64,000 nucleotides of DNA from the NCBI GenBank assembly GCA_964400735.1, contig CAYNVQ010000005.1:253616-317615 (forward strand), read 5' to 3'. The stretch's first letter is position 1. Each line of letters opens with the position of its first letter. The notes below the pieces were generated by a model, which was not told the origin of the DNA, did not search any database, and worked only from the letters and a program-made list of their open reading frames with translations. The stretch comes from CAYNVQ01 sp964400735. GTDB taxonomy: Bacteria > Acidobacteriota > Aminicenantia > Aminicenantales > Aminicenantaceae. A program made the translations under genes and the position numbers. Shown here piece by piece: positions 9,344 through 18,312 of this stretch.

Positions 9344-10780
9344 TTAGAGGAGGGGCATAGATGCTACGGCCTGACGGATAAGAACCAGGATATTGCCTGG
9401 AAAAATCCCAAGCTGAAGGACCCCATAAAGGCAGAGGAAAAGGACCAGAAAGAGAGCGGGATTTTCGAAGTTTATGTCGACCTCGTAAGAGGGTTCTCTC
9501 ATATACATGTAGACTATGATCCTCAAATAGTAAAAAACAGAGATAAGGCTGGCCAACACGCCGATGATGACGAGCGGGATCAGATCCTCTCTTACGGCGG
9601 CCGCAAACACGTAGAACTTGGCCAGAAATCCTCCTGTCGGAGGGAATCCGGCCAAGGATATGAGAAATATGGCAAATGTCGCCCCGATCCAGGGGTATTT
9701 GAAGCCGATGCCTTTGTAATCTTCAAGTTCCAGGTATTCGTGGTCTTTTTTCCCGAGAGCGATAACTGCTGCAAAGGCCCCGATGTTCATGAAAAGATAG
9801 GCGGTCAGGTAGAAGACCAGGCTTTCGTCGTTTCGGGCCAGGATCGCCACCATTAGGTATCCGGCATGGGCGATGCTGGAATAGGCCAGAATTCTTTTGA
9901 CATTGGTCTGTCTGAGAGCTATCAGGTTTCCGACCACCATAGTGAGGACAGCCAGAATCCAGAGCAGGACGAAAATGGCCCGCGATTGGAGCGCCTCCTC
10001 GAAGTAAGGAACGAATATCCTGAGGAGAACGGCGAATCCGACGGCTTTGGGGCCGACCGAGAAGAAAGCCGTGATGGGAGTCGGTGCCCCCTGGTACACG
10101 TCCGGCGTCCACATATGGAAAGGAACCACAGCGATCTTGAATCCGAATCCGACCACGACGAGTCCCAATCCGATCAACGCCAAAGGCCCCATCGAACCGT
10201 TTGTTTGGAAATATTCGACAACCGATGCGATACTGGTAGAATAGACTGCTCCGTAGAGAAGAGCGATACCCAAAACAAGAAACGCCGAAGCGAAACTGCC
10301 CAGCAGAAAATATTTGACTGCGGCTTCAGAGGATTTTTCATCTTCTCGCCTCAATCCCGCCAGCGCATAGCTCGAGATGGAAAGCACCTCCAGGCCCAGG
10401 AATATGACCAGAAGGTCTCTCGAGGAGACCATGATGGTCATTCCCGAGAGAGCGAACAGCAAAAGCGCGTAGTACTCACCGTAGTTAGCATTTTGGAGGG
10501 TGATGTACTTCATCGAAATGAGGATGACCAAAAAGGTAGCCAGCACCAGAATGAAGCAGAAAAACAGGGACAGATTATCCAGGAATAGGTGTCCGTCGAA
10601 ATAGGAGTAGGCCTTATTCCAGAAGAGAACGCATCCGGCTGCACAAGCGACCAGGAAGAGCAAAGAAATATAGGCGAGATAATTTCGGTTTTCTTTTTTA
10701 AGAAAGACCTCCAGGAGCAGGATCAGAAGGGCTGCGGCCACGATGATCAGAACCGGTGCCAAGGCGTATATGTTGTTCAT
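9344..10780 (-). CDS. nuoN: NADH-quinone oxidoreductase subunit N
   Basis: Antiporter-like proton-pumping membrane subunit of complex I. 478 residues, almost entirely hydrophobic with about 14 TM helices. The hallmark helix FLGLEVLSISSYAL holds the conserved Glu, and GFGFKIAVVPFHMWTPDV holds the conserved Lys of the proton path, followed by GAPTPITAFFSVGPK. Length matches NuoN. Last gene of the nuoJKLMN run; its ATG overlaps the nuoM stop by 4 bases, indicating translational coupling. Confidence 0.97.
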   Translation of the reverse strand: MNNIYALAPVLIIVAAALLILLLEVFLKKENRNYLAYISLLFLVACAAGCVLFWNKAYSYFDGHLFLDNLSLFFCFILVLATFLVILISMKYITLQNANYGEYYALLLFALSGMTIMVSSRDLLVIFLGLEVLSISSYALAGLRREDEKSSEAAVKYFLLGSFASAFLVLGIALLYGAVYSTSIASVVEYFQTNGSMGPLALIGLGLVVVGFGFKIAVVPFHMWTPDVYQGAPTPITAFFSVGPKAVGFAVLLRIFVPYFEEALQSRAIFVLLWILAVLTMVVGNLIALRQTNVKRILAYSSIAHAGYLMVAILARNDESLVFYLTAYLFMNIGAFAAVIALGKKDHEYLELEDYKGIGFKYPWIGATFAIFLISLAGFPPTGGFLAKFYVFAAAVREDLIPLVIIGVLASLISVFYYLRIIVYMYMREPSYEVDINFENPALFLVLFLCLYGVLQLGIFPGNILVLIRQAVASMPLL

Positions 10781-12366
10781 TGTGATTCCGTACCCTCAGT
10801 TTCGCCTGTCTCTTCTTCTTGAGGACCGGTTATTATATAGGCAGGCAAACGTTGGTTTTCCTCTTTAGCCTTGGTGAAGATGACTTCTCTTTTGTTGACC
10901 TGGTTCAGAAGGTTGGTGATAGAGACATCCATCTTTCTCAGGAAAGTTTGTGGATAAATGCCCATCCAGAACATCATGATCAAAATAGGGGTAAGATAGA
11001 TGATTTCCCGAATATTCAAATCCTTGAAGGAGAGAATTTTCTCGTTCGTTATCGGGCCCTGCATCACCCTCTGGAACATCCAAAGCAGGTAGGCGGCAGC
11101 CAGAATGACCGTGGTCACCCCCAGTATGGCCAGGACTTTGTTGGCCTGGAATACGCCGAAGAGGCAGAGTATTTCGCCCACGAATCCATTGAGTCCGGGG
11201 AGCCCGACCGAAGAGAGCATGATGACGAGGAAGAAGGCCGAAAAAACGGGCATCTGCTTGCTGACACCGCCGAAGTCTTTGATCAACCGGGTGTGGGCCC
11301 TCTCGTACAGAATGCCTACACACAGGAACAGGGCCCCTGTGCTCAAACCGTGATTGAGCATCTGGTAGATGGCGCCTTCGATCCCCTCCATGTTCAGGGC
11401 GAATATGGCCAGCATGATAAGCCCCATGTGACTCACGCTGGAATAGGCGACAAGGCCTTTGACGTCCTTTTGGATGAGGGCCATCAAACCGCCGTAGATG
11501 ATGCCGATCAGGGCCAAAATGCCCAGCACGGGAAGGAATTTTTGCAGGGCATCCGGGAACAAAGGCATGGCAAAACGCAAAAAGCCGTAAGTCCCCATTT
11601 TTAGAAGGACGGCCGCCAGGACCACGGAGCCGGCTGTCGGGGCTTCCACGTGAGCGTCAGGTAACCAGGTATGGAAGGGAAACATGGGCACTTTGATGGC
11701 AAAGGCCAGCGCAAATGCTAGGAAGAGCCAGATTTGCACGCTGGGATTGAGGATCATCCGGTAGTAGTCGAAGATATTGAGCGAGTAGGTGCCCGTGGCC
11801 TTATAGAAGATGGAGTACATGTAGAAAATGGCCACCAGCATGAGCAGGCTTCCCAGCATTGTGAACAGGACAAATTTGATGGTAGCGTAAATCTTCCGGT
11901 TGCCTCCCCAAATACCGATCAGAAAATACATCGGGATTAGCATGGCTTCCCAAAAAACGTAAAAAAGGAATAAGTTCAGGGAAACGAATACACCGATGAT
12001 TCCTGTCTGGAGCAGCAGCATAAAGATCAGGTATTCCTTGACCCGGCTTTTGATATAGGTCCAGGAAGAGAGGATCACGATGGGCATCAGGAAAGTGGTC
12101 AACAGGATCAAGTAAAGGCTGATGCCGTCTATGCCTATATGATAATTGATCCCGTACCCGATCCAGGCGCTTCTTTCCACGAATTGGGGTTCAGGAGTTT
12201 GGGCATTGAAATTGAAATAGATGTAAAGCGAGGCGGCAAAGGTGAGAAGGCTCACGAAAAGCGCCAGGTAGCGGAGAAGATTTTCTCTATCCCTGCCTAT
12301 GAAAATGAACAGGACAGCTCCTGCCAAAGGAAGGAAGGTGACGATGCTCAGTATTGGTATGTTCAT
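10777..12366 (-). CDS. nuoM: NADH-quinone oxidoreductase subunit M
   Basis: Second antiporter-like subunit of complex I. 529 residues with the proton-channel helices FYVFWEAMLIPMYFLIG (Glu) and AFAIKVPMFPFHTWLPDAH (Lys), then VEAPTAGSVVLAAVLLK. The C-terminus has a soluble acidic tail of ~40 residues (GPQEEETGETEGTE) that is longer than usual. It starts 3 bases after nuoL ends and overlaps nuoN by 4 bases. Confidence 0.97.
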   Translation of the reverse strand: MNIPILSIVTFLPLAGAVLFIFIGRDRENLLRYLALFVSLLTFAASLYIYFNFNAQTPEPQFVERSAWIGYGINYHIGIDGISLYLILLTTFLMPIVILSSWTYIKSRVKEYLIFMLLLQTGIIGVFVSLNLFLFYVFWEAMLIPMYFLIGIWGGNRKIYATIKFVLFTMLGSLLMLVAIFYMYSIFYKATGTYSLNIFDYYRMILNPSVQIWLFLAFALAFAIKVPMFPFHTWLPDAHVEAPTAGSVVLAAVLLKMGTYGFLRFAMPLFPDALQKFLPVLGILALIGIIYGGLMALIQKDVKGLVAYSSVSHMGLIMLAIFALNMEGIEGAIYQMLNHGLSTGALFLCVGILYERAHTRLIKDFGGVSKQMPVFSAFFLVIMLSSVGLPGLNGFVGEILCLFGVFQANKVLAILGVTTVILAAAYLLWMFQRVMQGPITNEKILSFKDLNIREIIYLTPILIMMFWMGIYPQTFLRKMDVSITNLLNQVNKREVIFTKAKEENQRLPAYIITGPQEEETGETEGTESQ

Positions 12367-12369
12367 TTT

Positions 12370-14271
12370 TTAAAATATTAAGTAGCCCAGCAGAAGTATC
12401 GCTCCCAATAGGAATATCAGCGCATAATCCTTGATAAATCCGGTTTGGAAATAGCTCAAGACCTTCCCGAAGAAATTAGTGGCCTTGGCCGATCCGTTGA
12501 GGGTCCCATCGATGACCTTAAGATCGAAGTGGTCATAAACCTTCTCGGAACCCTTAATGGTGGAATTCACGAAAAGGGTGTTGTAAATTTCATCCACATA
12601 ATATTTATTGAACAAAAGCTTGTATAGCCCGGGAAAGCGGGAGACAAGATTATGGGGGATGCGGGGGTTCCTGATGTAAAGAATATAGGCGATATAAATC
12701 CCGGTAACGGCCACAGCGACTGAAATCAGGATCAGCATCCATTCGGTGCCCAGGCTCAGGTGGGCCTCATGGGCCTTATGGATTACCGGCTCGAGAAAGC
12801 GGCCGAAAAAGTCGACATTTTTGCCCACGACCACGGGAAGGCCGACGTATCCGGCGACTATCGAGAAAAAGGCCAGGGCAACCAGGGGATAGGTCATCAC
12901 CGGCGGCGATTCATGGAGGTGCTTCTTGGCTTCTGGCTCGAGGCGCTCTTCTCCGTGAAAAGTCAAGAATATCAGGCGGAACATATAGAAAGCTGTTAAA
13001 ACCGCGCCGAATAGGCCGAGTGCCCAGACGAAGTACTGGCCGCTGGCATAGGCACTGGTCAGGATGGCATCCTTGGAGAAAAATCCAGACAGAAAAGGTA
13101 TCCCGGCAATGGCGATGGCGCCTATGAGAAAAGTGGGGTAGGTGAGGGGGAGGTATTTTCGAAGCCCTCCCATCTTCTGCATGTTCAGCTCTCCCGAGAG
13201 GGCATGCATCACGCTTCCGGCCGCCAAAAACAGAAGGCTCTTGAAGAAAGCGTGGGTGTAGAGATGGAACATGCCGGCCGCGTAGGCGCCGACACCGCAA
13301 CCGATGAACATGTAACCGATCTGGGATATGGTGGAATAGGCCAGAACCCTTTTGATATCGTTCTGGGTGAGGGCCATGGTGGCGGCAAAGACCGCTGTCA
13401 GAGCACCGACAACGGCCACGATGGAACCGGCAGTACTGGAATATGTGAAAAGGACGTTCATTCGCGACACCATGTAGACGCCAGCTGTGACCATAGTGGC
13501 GGCGTGGATCAGGGCGCTGACAGGTGTGGGGCCTTCCATGGCATCGGGAAGCCAGACATAGAGGGGAATCTGAGCCGATTTCCCTGTAGCCCCCACGAAA
13601 AGAAGGATGGCGATCAATGTAGCCAGGCCTTGGCTGATGACGCCTCCTCCGATAGCCTCGTTGATTACCCTGAATTCTCCGCTTCCGATATTTATGAAGA
13701 TGAAAAATATCCCGAGGATAAAGGCCGCATCGCCTATCCGGTTGACGATAAAGGCCTTTTTGCCAGCGTTGGCGGCCGAATGCTTTTCGAACCAGAAGCC
13801 GATCAACAGATAAGAACAGAGCCCGACTCCTTCCCATCCAACGAACATCAAGATAAGGTTGGATCCCAGAACCAGGATGAGCATGGCGAAAGTGAAAAGG
13901 TTCAAGTAGGTGAAGTATCGGGTGTAGCCTCTGTCTTCTGCCATGTAGCCGATCGAATAAACATGAATGAGAAATCCCACTCCGGTGACCACTAAAGTCA
14001 TGACCGAGGAGAGAGGATCGAGCTGGAAGGAAAGGTCAGCCCTAAAATTTCCGGCATGGATCCAGGAGAACAGGCTTTTGATTATCGGATAGTGTTCGTG
14101 GCTCGTCTGGAGTAAACCGATGAAGGAGACGACAGAGATGACGAAGGAGGCGAAAACGGCGAAGCAGGCCTGAAAAGAGACATATTTTTTGGGGAGTTTC
14201 TGTCCGAATAGGGCAAGAATCAGAGTGCTGAGTGCAGGAACGAACGGAATGAGCCAGAAAATTTCCGTCAT
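12370..14271 (-). CDS. nuoL: NADH-quinone oxidoreductase subunit L
   Basis: Distal antiporter-like pump of complex I. 633 residues, ~16 TM helices. Key segments: FVGWEGVGLCSYLLIGFW (conserved Glu), GKSAQIPLYVWLPDAMEGPT (Lys and HxxT helix), LIHAATMVTAGVY, and a C-terminal region including the lateral helix and last TM (IFLLGAILLLGYLIF). Length is normal. One base separates it from nuoK. Confidence 0.97.
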   Translation of the reverse strand: MTEIFWLIPFVPALSTLILALFGQKLPKKYVSFQACFAVFASFVISVVSFIGLLQTSHEHYPIIKSLFSWIHAGNFRADLSFQLDPLSSVMTLVVTGVGFLIHVYSIGYMAEDRGYTRYFTYLNLFTFAMLILVLGSNLILMFVGWEGVGLCSYLLIGFWFEKHSAANAGKKAFIVNRIGDAAFILGIFFIFINIGSGEFRVINEAIGGGVISQGLATLIAILLFVGATGKSAQIPLYVWLPDAMEGPTPVSALIHAATMVTAGVYMVSRMNVLFTYSSTAGSIVAVVGALTAVFAATMALTQNDIKRVLAYSTISQIGYMFIGCGVGAYAAGMFHLYTHAFFKSLLFLAAGSVMHALSGELNMQKMGGLRKYLPLTYPTFLIGAIAIAGIPFLSGFFSKDAILTSAYASGQYFVWALGLFGAVLTAFYMFRLIFLTFHGEERLEPEAKKHLHESPPVMTYPLVALAFFSIVAGYVGLPVVVGKNVDFFGRFLEPVIHKAHEAHLSLGTEWMLILISVAVAVTGIYIAYILYIRNPRIPHNLVSRFPGLYKLLFNKYYVDEIYNTLFVNSTIKGSEKVYDHFDLKVIDGTLNGSAKATNFFGKVLSYFQTGFIKDYALIFLLGAILLLGYLIF

Positions 14272-14272
14272 T

Positions 14273-14575
14273 TTATCCTTTCATCGATTGCAAATCTTCG
14301 GATTTGATCGACTTTTTTTGTTTGAAGATAAGGAGTATGATGGCCAAGCCGACAGCCGCTTCGGCCGCAGCCACGGTAATGATAAAGAAGACGATGACCT
14401 GTCCATCGATATTAGAGGCAGCTTTGGCAAAGGCGATAAAAACCAGATTGGCGGCATTGAACATGATTTCGATGGACATGAACTGCGTGATCAAATCCCG
14501 TTTTACGAAAAAAGCCACGGCGCCCAGGGCGAAGAGGATGATGCCCAAAGTCAAAAAATAGCCTGTTGGAATCAT
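14273..14575 (-). CDS. nuoK: NADH-quinone oxidoreductase subunit K
   Basis: 100-residue, three-TM MrpC-like subunit of complex I. The two buried glutamates of the proton path are visible in MSIEIMFNAANLVF and AAAEAAVGLAIILLIF. Normal length. Overlaps nuoJ by 4 bases and is followed by nuoL after one base. Confidence 0.96.
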   Translation of the reverse strand: MIPTGYFLTLGIILFALGAVAFFVKRDLITQFMSIEIMFNAANLVFIAFAKAASNIDGQVIVFFIITVAAAEAAVGLAIILLIFKQKKSIKSEDLQSMKG

Positions 14576-15069
14576 TCGTTCTCTCTTTTCTTCACCAGGA
14601 CGACGGCGCCTACTATGGCGGCTATGATCAAAATCGAAGTTATTTCAAAGGGATAAAGATATTTGGTGAAAAGCAGCCGGCCGAGGTCGGTCGGACTGCC
14701 TATCTTGGCCAGGGACGCGGAGCCTGCTGGTTTCAGGAGGCCTTTTACGGTCAAAAAAAGTTCCACCAGAAGGACGGCTCCGATGACCACGGCGAAGTAC
14801 ACTGTCCATTTCTTTTTTTCGGGGGGGAATCCTTTCCTCAGGTTTATCATCATGACCACGAAGATGAAAAGAACCATGATGGCGCCGGCATAGATGATGA
14901 TCTGGACCGCTGCAATGAATGGAGCATCGAGCAGGGCGAAAAGGCCTCCCATACAGGCAAAGGCAAGGACCAGGAATAAAGCATTATAGGCCTGGTCTTT
15001 TGAGATAATCATCCCCAGGACTGCTCCTACGCAGATGATTGATAGTAAATAGAATAAGAAATAAGCCAT
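14572..15069 (-). CDS. nuoJ: NADH-quinone oxidoreductase subunit J
   Basis: 165-residue membrane subunit with five TM helices, including the conserved YNALFLVLAFACMGGLFAL helix that hosts the pi-bulge and FIAAVQIIIYAGAIMVLFIF. First gene of the nuoJKLMN operon: upstream is only a promoter and the divergent tRNA gene, not nuoA-I. The ATG has no clear ribosome site and the predicted leader is ~8 bases, so initiation may be nearly leaderless. Confidence 0.96.
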   Translation of the reverse strand: MAYFLFYLLSIICVGAVLGMIISKDQAYNALFLVLAFACMGGLFALLDAPFIAAVQIIIYAGAIMVLFIFVVMMINLRKGFPPEKKKWTVYFAVVIGAVLLVELFLTVKGLLKPAGSASLAKIGSPTDLGRLLFTKYLYPFEITSILIIAAIVGAVVLVKKRENE

Positions 15070-15083
15070 TTTTTAAGTTTCAC

Positions 15084-15114
15084 ATTATATTTTTTGCTGT
15101 TATCTTATGTCAAG
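15084..15114 (-). promoter_or_regulatory. Probable promoter of nuoJKLMN
   Basis: Minus strand TTGACA (15109-15114) and TATAAT (15084-15089), both perfect boxes, with a rather long 19-base spacer. Predicted start near 15077, only ~8 bases before the nuoJ ATG. Confidence 0.55.
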
Positions 15115-15201
15115 GTTTTTTTGAAATAGACCACCCTTATTTTTTCCCCTCCATTTTTAGGCCGAAACTAAGATTAGAAAGGGATGTTTTTTACATTTTT
15201 T

Positions 15202-15229
15202 TTGACAAAAAAAAAAGAGGTGCTATAAT
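15202..15229 (+). promoter_or_regulatory. Promoter of tRNA-fMet
   Basis: Perfect TTGACA (15202-15207), 16-base A-rich spacer, perfect TATAAT (15224-15229), with the mature tRNA starting 12 bases later. Confidence 0.75.
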
Positions 15230-15241
15230 AAGCTTCGGTAC

Positions 15242-15318
<77 letters not shown>

Positions 15319-15400
15319 CTTTATTTTCAACCACTTACGCAAAAATCCACTCCCAAAGGGCCCATAACCCGTTCATTAGCCCCCCATATAGGAGGCATTT

Positions 15401-16321
15401 ATGACTACTACATTAAAAGGGATGGTTTCTGCCTTTCTGTCTACAAGGAGGCTAAGGAACTTAAGCCCCAACACAATCATCTTCTACAGCCAGCATCTCA
15501 ACAAGTTCTTGGAGTTCATGGAATCACATCATCCTGATGCTTCTCTGGAGCAGATCGACTCCACTATTTTGAGGGAGTATGTTTCAGGACTCAAAGAGAA
15601 TCATTCGGCTGGAGGAGTAAATCACCACATTAAAGTACTGAAGATTCTCTTCAAGTTCATGGTCGAAGAAGGAGTGATTAATGAGAATCCTTCTAAAAAG
15701 GTTTCAAGGATCAAGACTGACCAAACTGCTATTGCAACTTTTTCTAATAGCCAAATTATGGCAATGCTTGAAGTCACAAAGCATCAGATGGATTTCCCTG
15801 GAATTAGAAATTACGCATTAATCGCTCTGCTCTATGACACCGGTTGCAGAATATCAGAATTATTAGATCTCAAAACAGATAGTATTCAGCTCGATGAAAA
15901 AATCCTGACAGTCATAGGCAAGGGGAAAAAGGGGAGAGTTGTACCTTTTGGAGATCGATCGCTTGTTAGTCTAGTTAAATATCTGAATAAAAGAAATAAA
16001 TTGTTCGGAAACGGAGGATTACTTTTTCTAACAAAGTTTGGAGATCCCTTAACACGGAGAATGACGAATAAAATTATTGAAAGAATCGGCGAAAAGGCTA
16101 AAGTTAAAAACGTAAGGCTTTCAGCCCATACATTCCGTCATACATTTGCGAAGAGCTGGCTGATGAATGGAGGAGATATTTTCAGTCTCCAAAAAATCCT
16201 TGGTCACAGAACTCTTGATATGGTCAGGAATTATGTAAACATAACATTCAAGGATATACAATCACAGCATAGTAAATTCAGCCCTGGGGATAGCCTATCT
16301 AGGCAAAATATAGATACATAA
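15401..16321 (+). CDS. Tyrosine recombinase / island integrase
   Basis: 306-residue XerC/D-like integrase: N-terminal SAM-like core-binding domain (~5-90) and catalytic domain (~110-290). Catalytic residues seen: Arg in DTGCRISELLDL, Lys in GKGKKGRVVPF, HxxR in HTFRHTFAK, His in LGHRTLDM and the Tyr in RNYVN. All five are present, so it should be active. A strong AGGAGG lies before the ATG. It sits next to the intact tRNA-fMet, facing into the island, the normal place for the integrase of a tRNA-targeted element. A deleted relative lies just outside the other attachment repeat. Confidence 0.95.
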   Translation: MTTTLKGMVSAFLSTRRLRNLSPNTIIFYSQHLNKFLEFMESHHPDASLEQIDSTILREYVSGLKENHSAGGVNHHIKVLKILFKFMVEEGVINENPSKKVSRIKTDQTAIATFSNSQIMAMLEVTKHQMDFPGIRNYALIALLYDTGCRISELLDLKTDSIQLDEKILTVIGKGKKGRVVPFGDRSLVSLVKYLNKRNKLFGNGGLLFLTKFGDPLTRRMTNKIIERIGEKAKVKNVRLSAHTFRHTFAKSWLMNGGDIFSLQKILGHRTLDMVRNYVNITFKDIQSQHSKFSPGDSLSRQNIDT

Positions 16322-16488
16322 GCCAAGGTAATTTCGTTCTCAGGAGCTAGATTTTATTAGTAGCATCTTTGATCGCCTTCTTGATTTGACTAAGGGAATT
16401 TGATAAATTTTAGACATCCAATGGAAATTGCAGACAGGGGGTGCTCTAAAAAGAGTGTTGATCTATATATCTTGCTAAATTGATTAAA

Positions 16489-17058
16489 ATGGAAACAAGG
16501 TCATATTTTGATACCCTACAGGAAGAAATAGTCTATGGTCCTGTTGAATCCCGTCGCTTAGGGAAGTCTATAGGTATCAACCTATTCCCCGGAAAAAGCA
16601 AAGTATGTAGTCTAAATTGCAGATATTGTTTTTTCAGAACAAATAGTATTTCTTCTCCAGAAGAAGGCTATATTAGAGCTGATGATGTCATACGGGCACT
16701 TGATAAATATATGACTAGTCCTCTTTATGATAGTGAATATAAAGAATCTGTCTATTTAACGTTTTCTGGAAATGGTGAGCCAACGCTTCATCCAGATTTT
16801 GCAGAAATTGCAAAGACAGTTTTTGAATGGAATGAGGAAAGAGGTGGTGAGAAAAAACTAGTAATTTTTACTAACTCTACAAATCTTTCTGATCCTCTTG
16901 TGAAAAGCGCTTTGCTGAAATATTTTAATAAAGTTTTCCTAAAGCTGGATTGGTCGAGCCAGGCCGAACTTGAGAATATCTCTCGTCCCTTGATCCAATT
17001 AAGTTTTGAAGAATTAGTAGAAAATTTAGGTGCTTGCTCAGGGAACTGTTGTTACTGA
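16489..17058 (+). pseudogene. Radical SAM protein, interrupted by IS1-like insertion
   Basis: N-terminal ~180 residues of a radical SAM enzyme: cluster motif CSLNCRYC and the SAM-binding GNGEPTLHP are intact. The reading frame enters the IS terminal repeat and ends in IS-derived residues (ACSGNCCY). Right of the IS the bases from 18219 read RNLQNDDVL then stop, which joins naturally to ...LVEN before the IS, so the insertion split one gene and the rest was later lost. The target is unknown; relatives are anaerobic-type enzymes or activases. The start is uncertain (ATG here, TTG 9 bases upstream). Confidence 0.8.
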
Positions 17059-18218
17059 GCTGGAAGCCACGAAAACTCCTTTGCACGGGTCTGATTTTTC
17101 AATAACATACAAATACACCAAAAGACTATTCCCATTGTCATAAAAATTTCCCGAAAGCTGAGTCGTTTTTTAACCAATCCGGCCTGCATCGCAGGTGTTC
17201 GTGTTTCACCCCCGAATCTTAAAGCTGAATGAGGCCGAACGAAATTGTAATAACACATTTGGAGAGCAAGATTGTGAGCAAGCAGATCTTTGTGCCTGGA
17301 ATGACAGGCCGTCCGACGCCCCAAATACGCACAGCCCTGCCGGATCGTGAGATTGAGTCGCTCTATAAATGAGGTGTTGATCGAAGAGGAATCTTCTGAT
17401 TCAAAAAGGAGTTGTTCCATCTTTGACTTGGTTCCAATGATCAATCGCCTGTCTACTCTGATGACACGATTCTTCCTCCGTTTCTTGATAACTTGAGCAT
17501 ACAAACAAATGGAATCCAACAGGTTCTTAGCAGCCCAAAAATAGGGCTCAAATCCATCCGTAGTGAAGATGAACAGGCCTACTATCCGGCAAACATCGAT
17601 CACCTGAGTAAGGAGTGTTTTAACACTGCGATAATTGCGGTTGCCAACAACATTGGAGATCCACAACGTGGACCAGACCTCGATTGCTACGAAAATCCAC
17701 ATAGGCTTCTTCTTTGTGCCGGCAAAAGTCCGGATTTCATCAGCTTGAAGTTCAATTAAATCAACGCCTTTGAGTTTATGATCGTTAAACTTAAAAGCTG
17801 CTTGACACGCAAGGTATTGCCAGTTGGCAATCGTATTCCAGGAAAAGCATTTAATCCGCGAAATGGAGGAAATTCCCACTCCCTCAGCAGTCATTTGAAC
17901 CACCTCATCAAAGACAGAGCGAGGTTTATGGAGTCGATAGTATGGAGTTCCCTTTGTTGAGCAGAAGGTCTTTCTACAGGTCTTGCAGAGATAGCGCCGC
18001 CGTTTCCCTTGTCTCGTTTTATACCTCGAATGACGGATGATATTTCCCTCTCCAAACTTTTGATAATCCTGACATTTTTCGTTCTGGCAGCAACGATCTC
18101 TTACGGGCTTATACTTCATTGGAGGATTCCTAGCCTTGCGATTGTGCTTAATTTGTTTGGAAATAATAACTTACTAGACATATTTGATCAAGTAACAACA
18201 GTTCCCTGGGGAAGCACC
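17029..18218 (-). mobile_element. Intact IS1-like insertion sequence
   Basis: ~1.19 kb with 28-base imperfect terminal inverted repeats beginning GGTGCTT (17029-17056 and 18191-18218) enclosing one transposase gene. Flanking 9-base stretches are not identical, so no clear target duplication is seen. The same ends occur alone at five other places in the island. Confidence 0.85.
17052..18119 (-). CDS. IS1-family-like DDE transposase
   Basis: 355 residues. The N-terminus is a zinc-binding domain (CCQNEKCQDYQ and YLCKTCRKTF) with a helix-turn-helix (EGVGISSISRIKCFSWNTIANW), like InsA. The remainder is an InsB-like catalytic domain with DDE candidates in ELQADEIRTF, FTTDGFEPY and SFIERLNLTIRQ. 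Unlike IS1, the two parts are one continuous frame. It fills the insertion sequence and reads away from its right terminal repeat. Confidence 0.88.
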   Translation of the reverse strand: MKYKPVRDRCCQNEKCQDYQKFGEGNIIRHSRYKTRQGKRRRYLCKTCRKTFCSTKGTPYYRLHKPRSVFDEVVQMTAEGVGISSISRIKCFSWNTIANWQYLACQAAFKFNDHKLKGVDLIELQADEIRTFAGTKKKPMWIFVAIEVWSTLWISNVVGNRNYRSVKTLLTQVIDVCRIVGLFIFTTDGFEPYFWAAKNLLDSICLYAQVIKKRRKNRVIRVDRRLIIGTKSKMEQLLFESEDSSSINTSFIERLNLTIRQGCAYLGRRTACHSRHKDLLAHNLALQMCYYNFVRPHSALRFGGETRTPAMQAGLVKKRLSFREIFMTMGIVFWCICMLLKNQTRAKEFSWLPAQ

Positions 18219-18312
18219 AGAAATCTTCAGAATGATGACGTGCTATAGAGAATTGGGCAACGAACAAACAGGTAAGTTATTGATTCAATGGGAGAAACCG
18301 TGGGATGCCCTT

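Noticed and set aside
13204..13995. Long open frames opposite nuoL, nuoM and nuoN, e.g. 13204-13995 and 10819-11604
   Set aside because: They are antisense to well-conserved nuo genes, have low-complexity charged translations and no family likeness; GC-rich coding strands often leave such frames.
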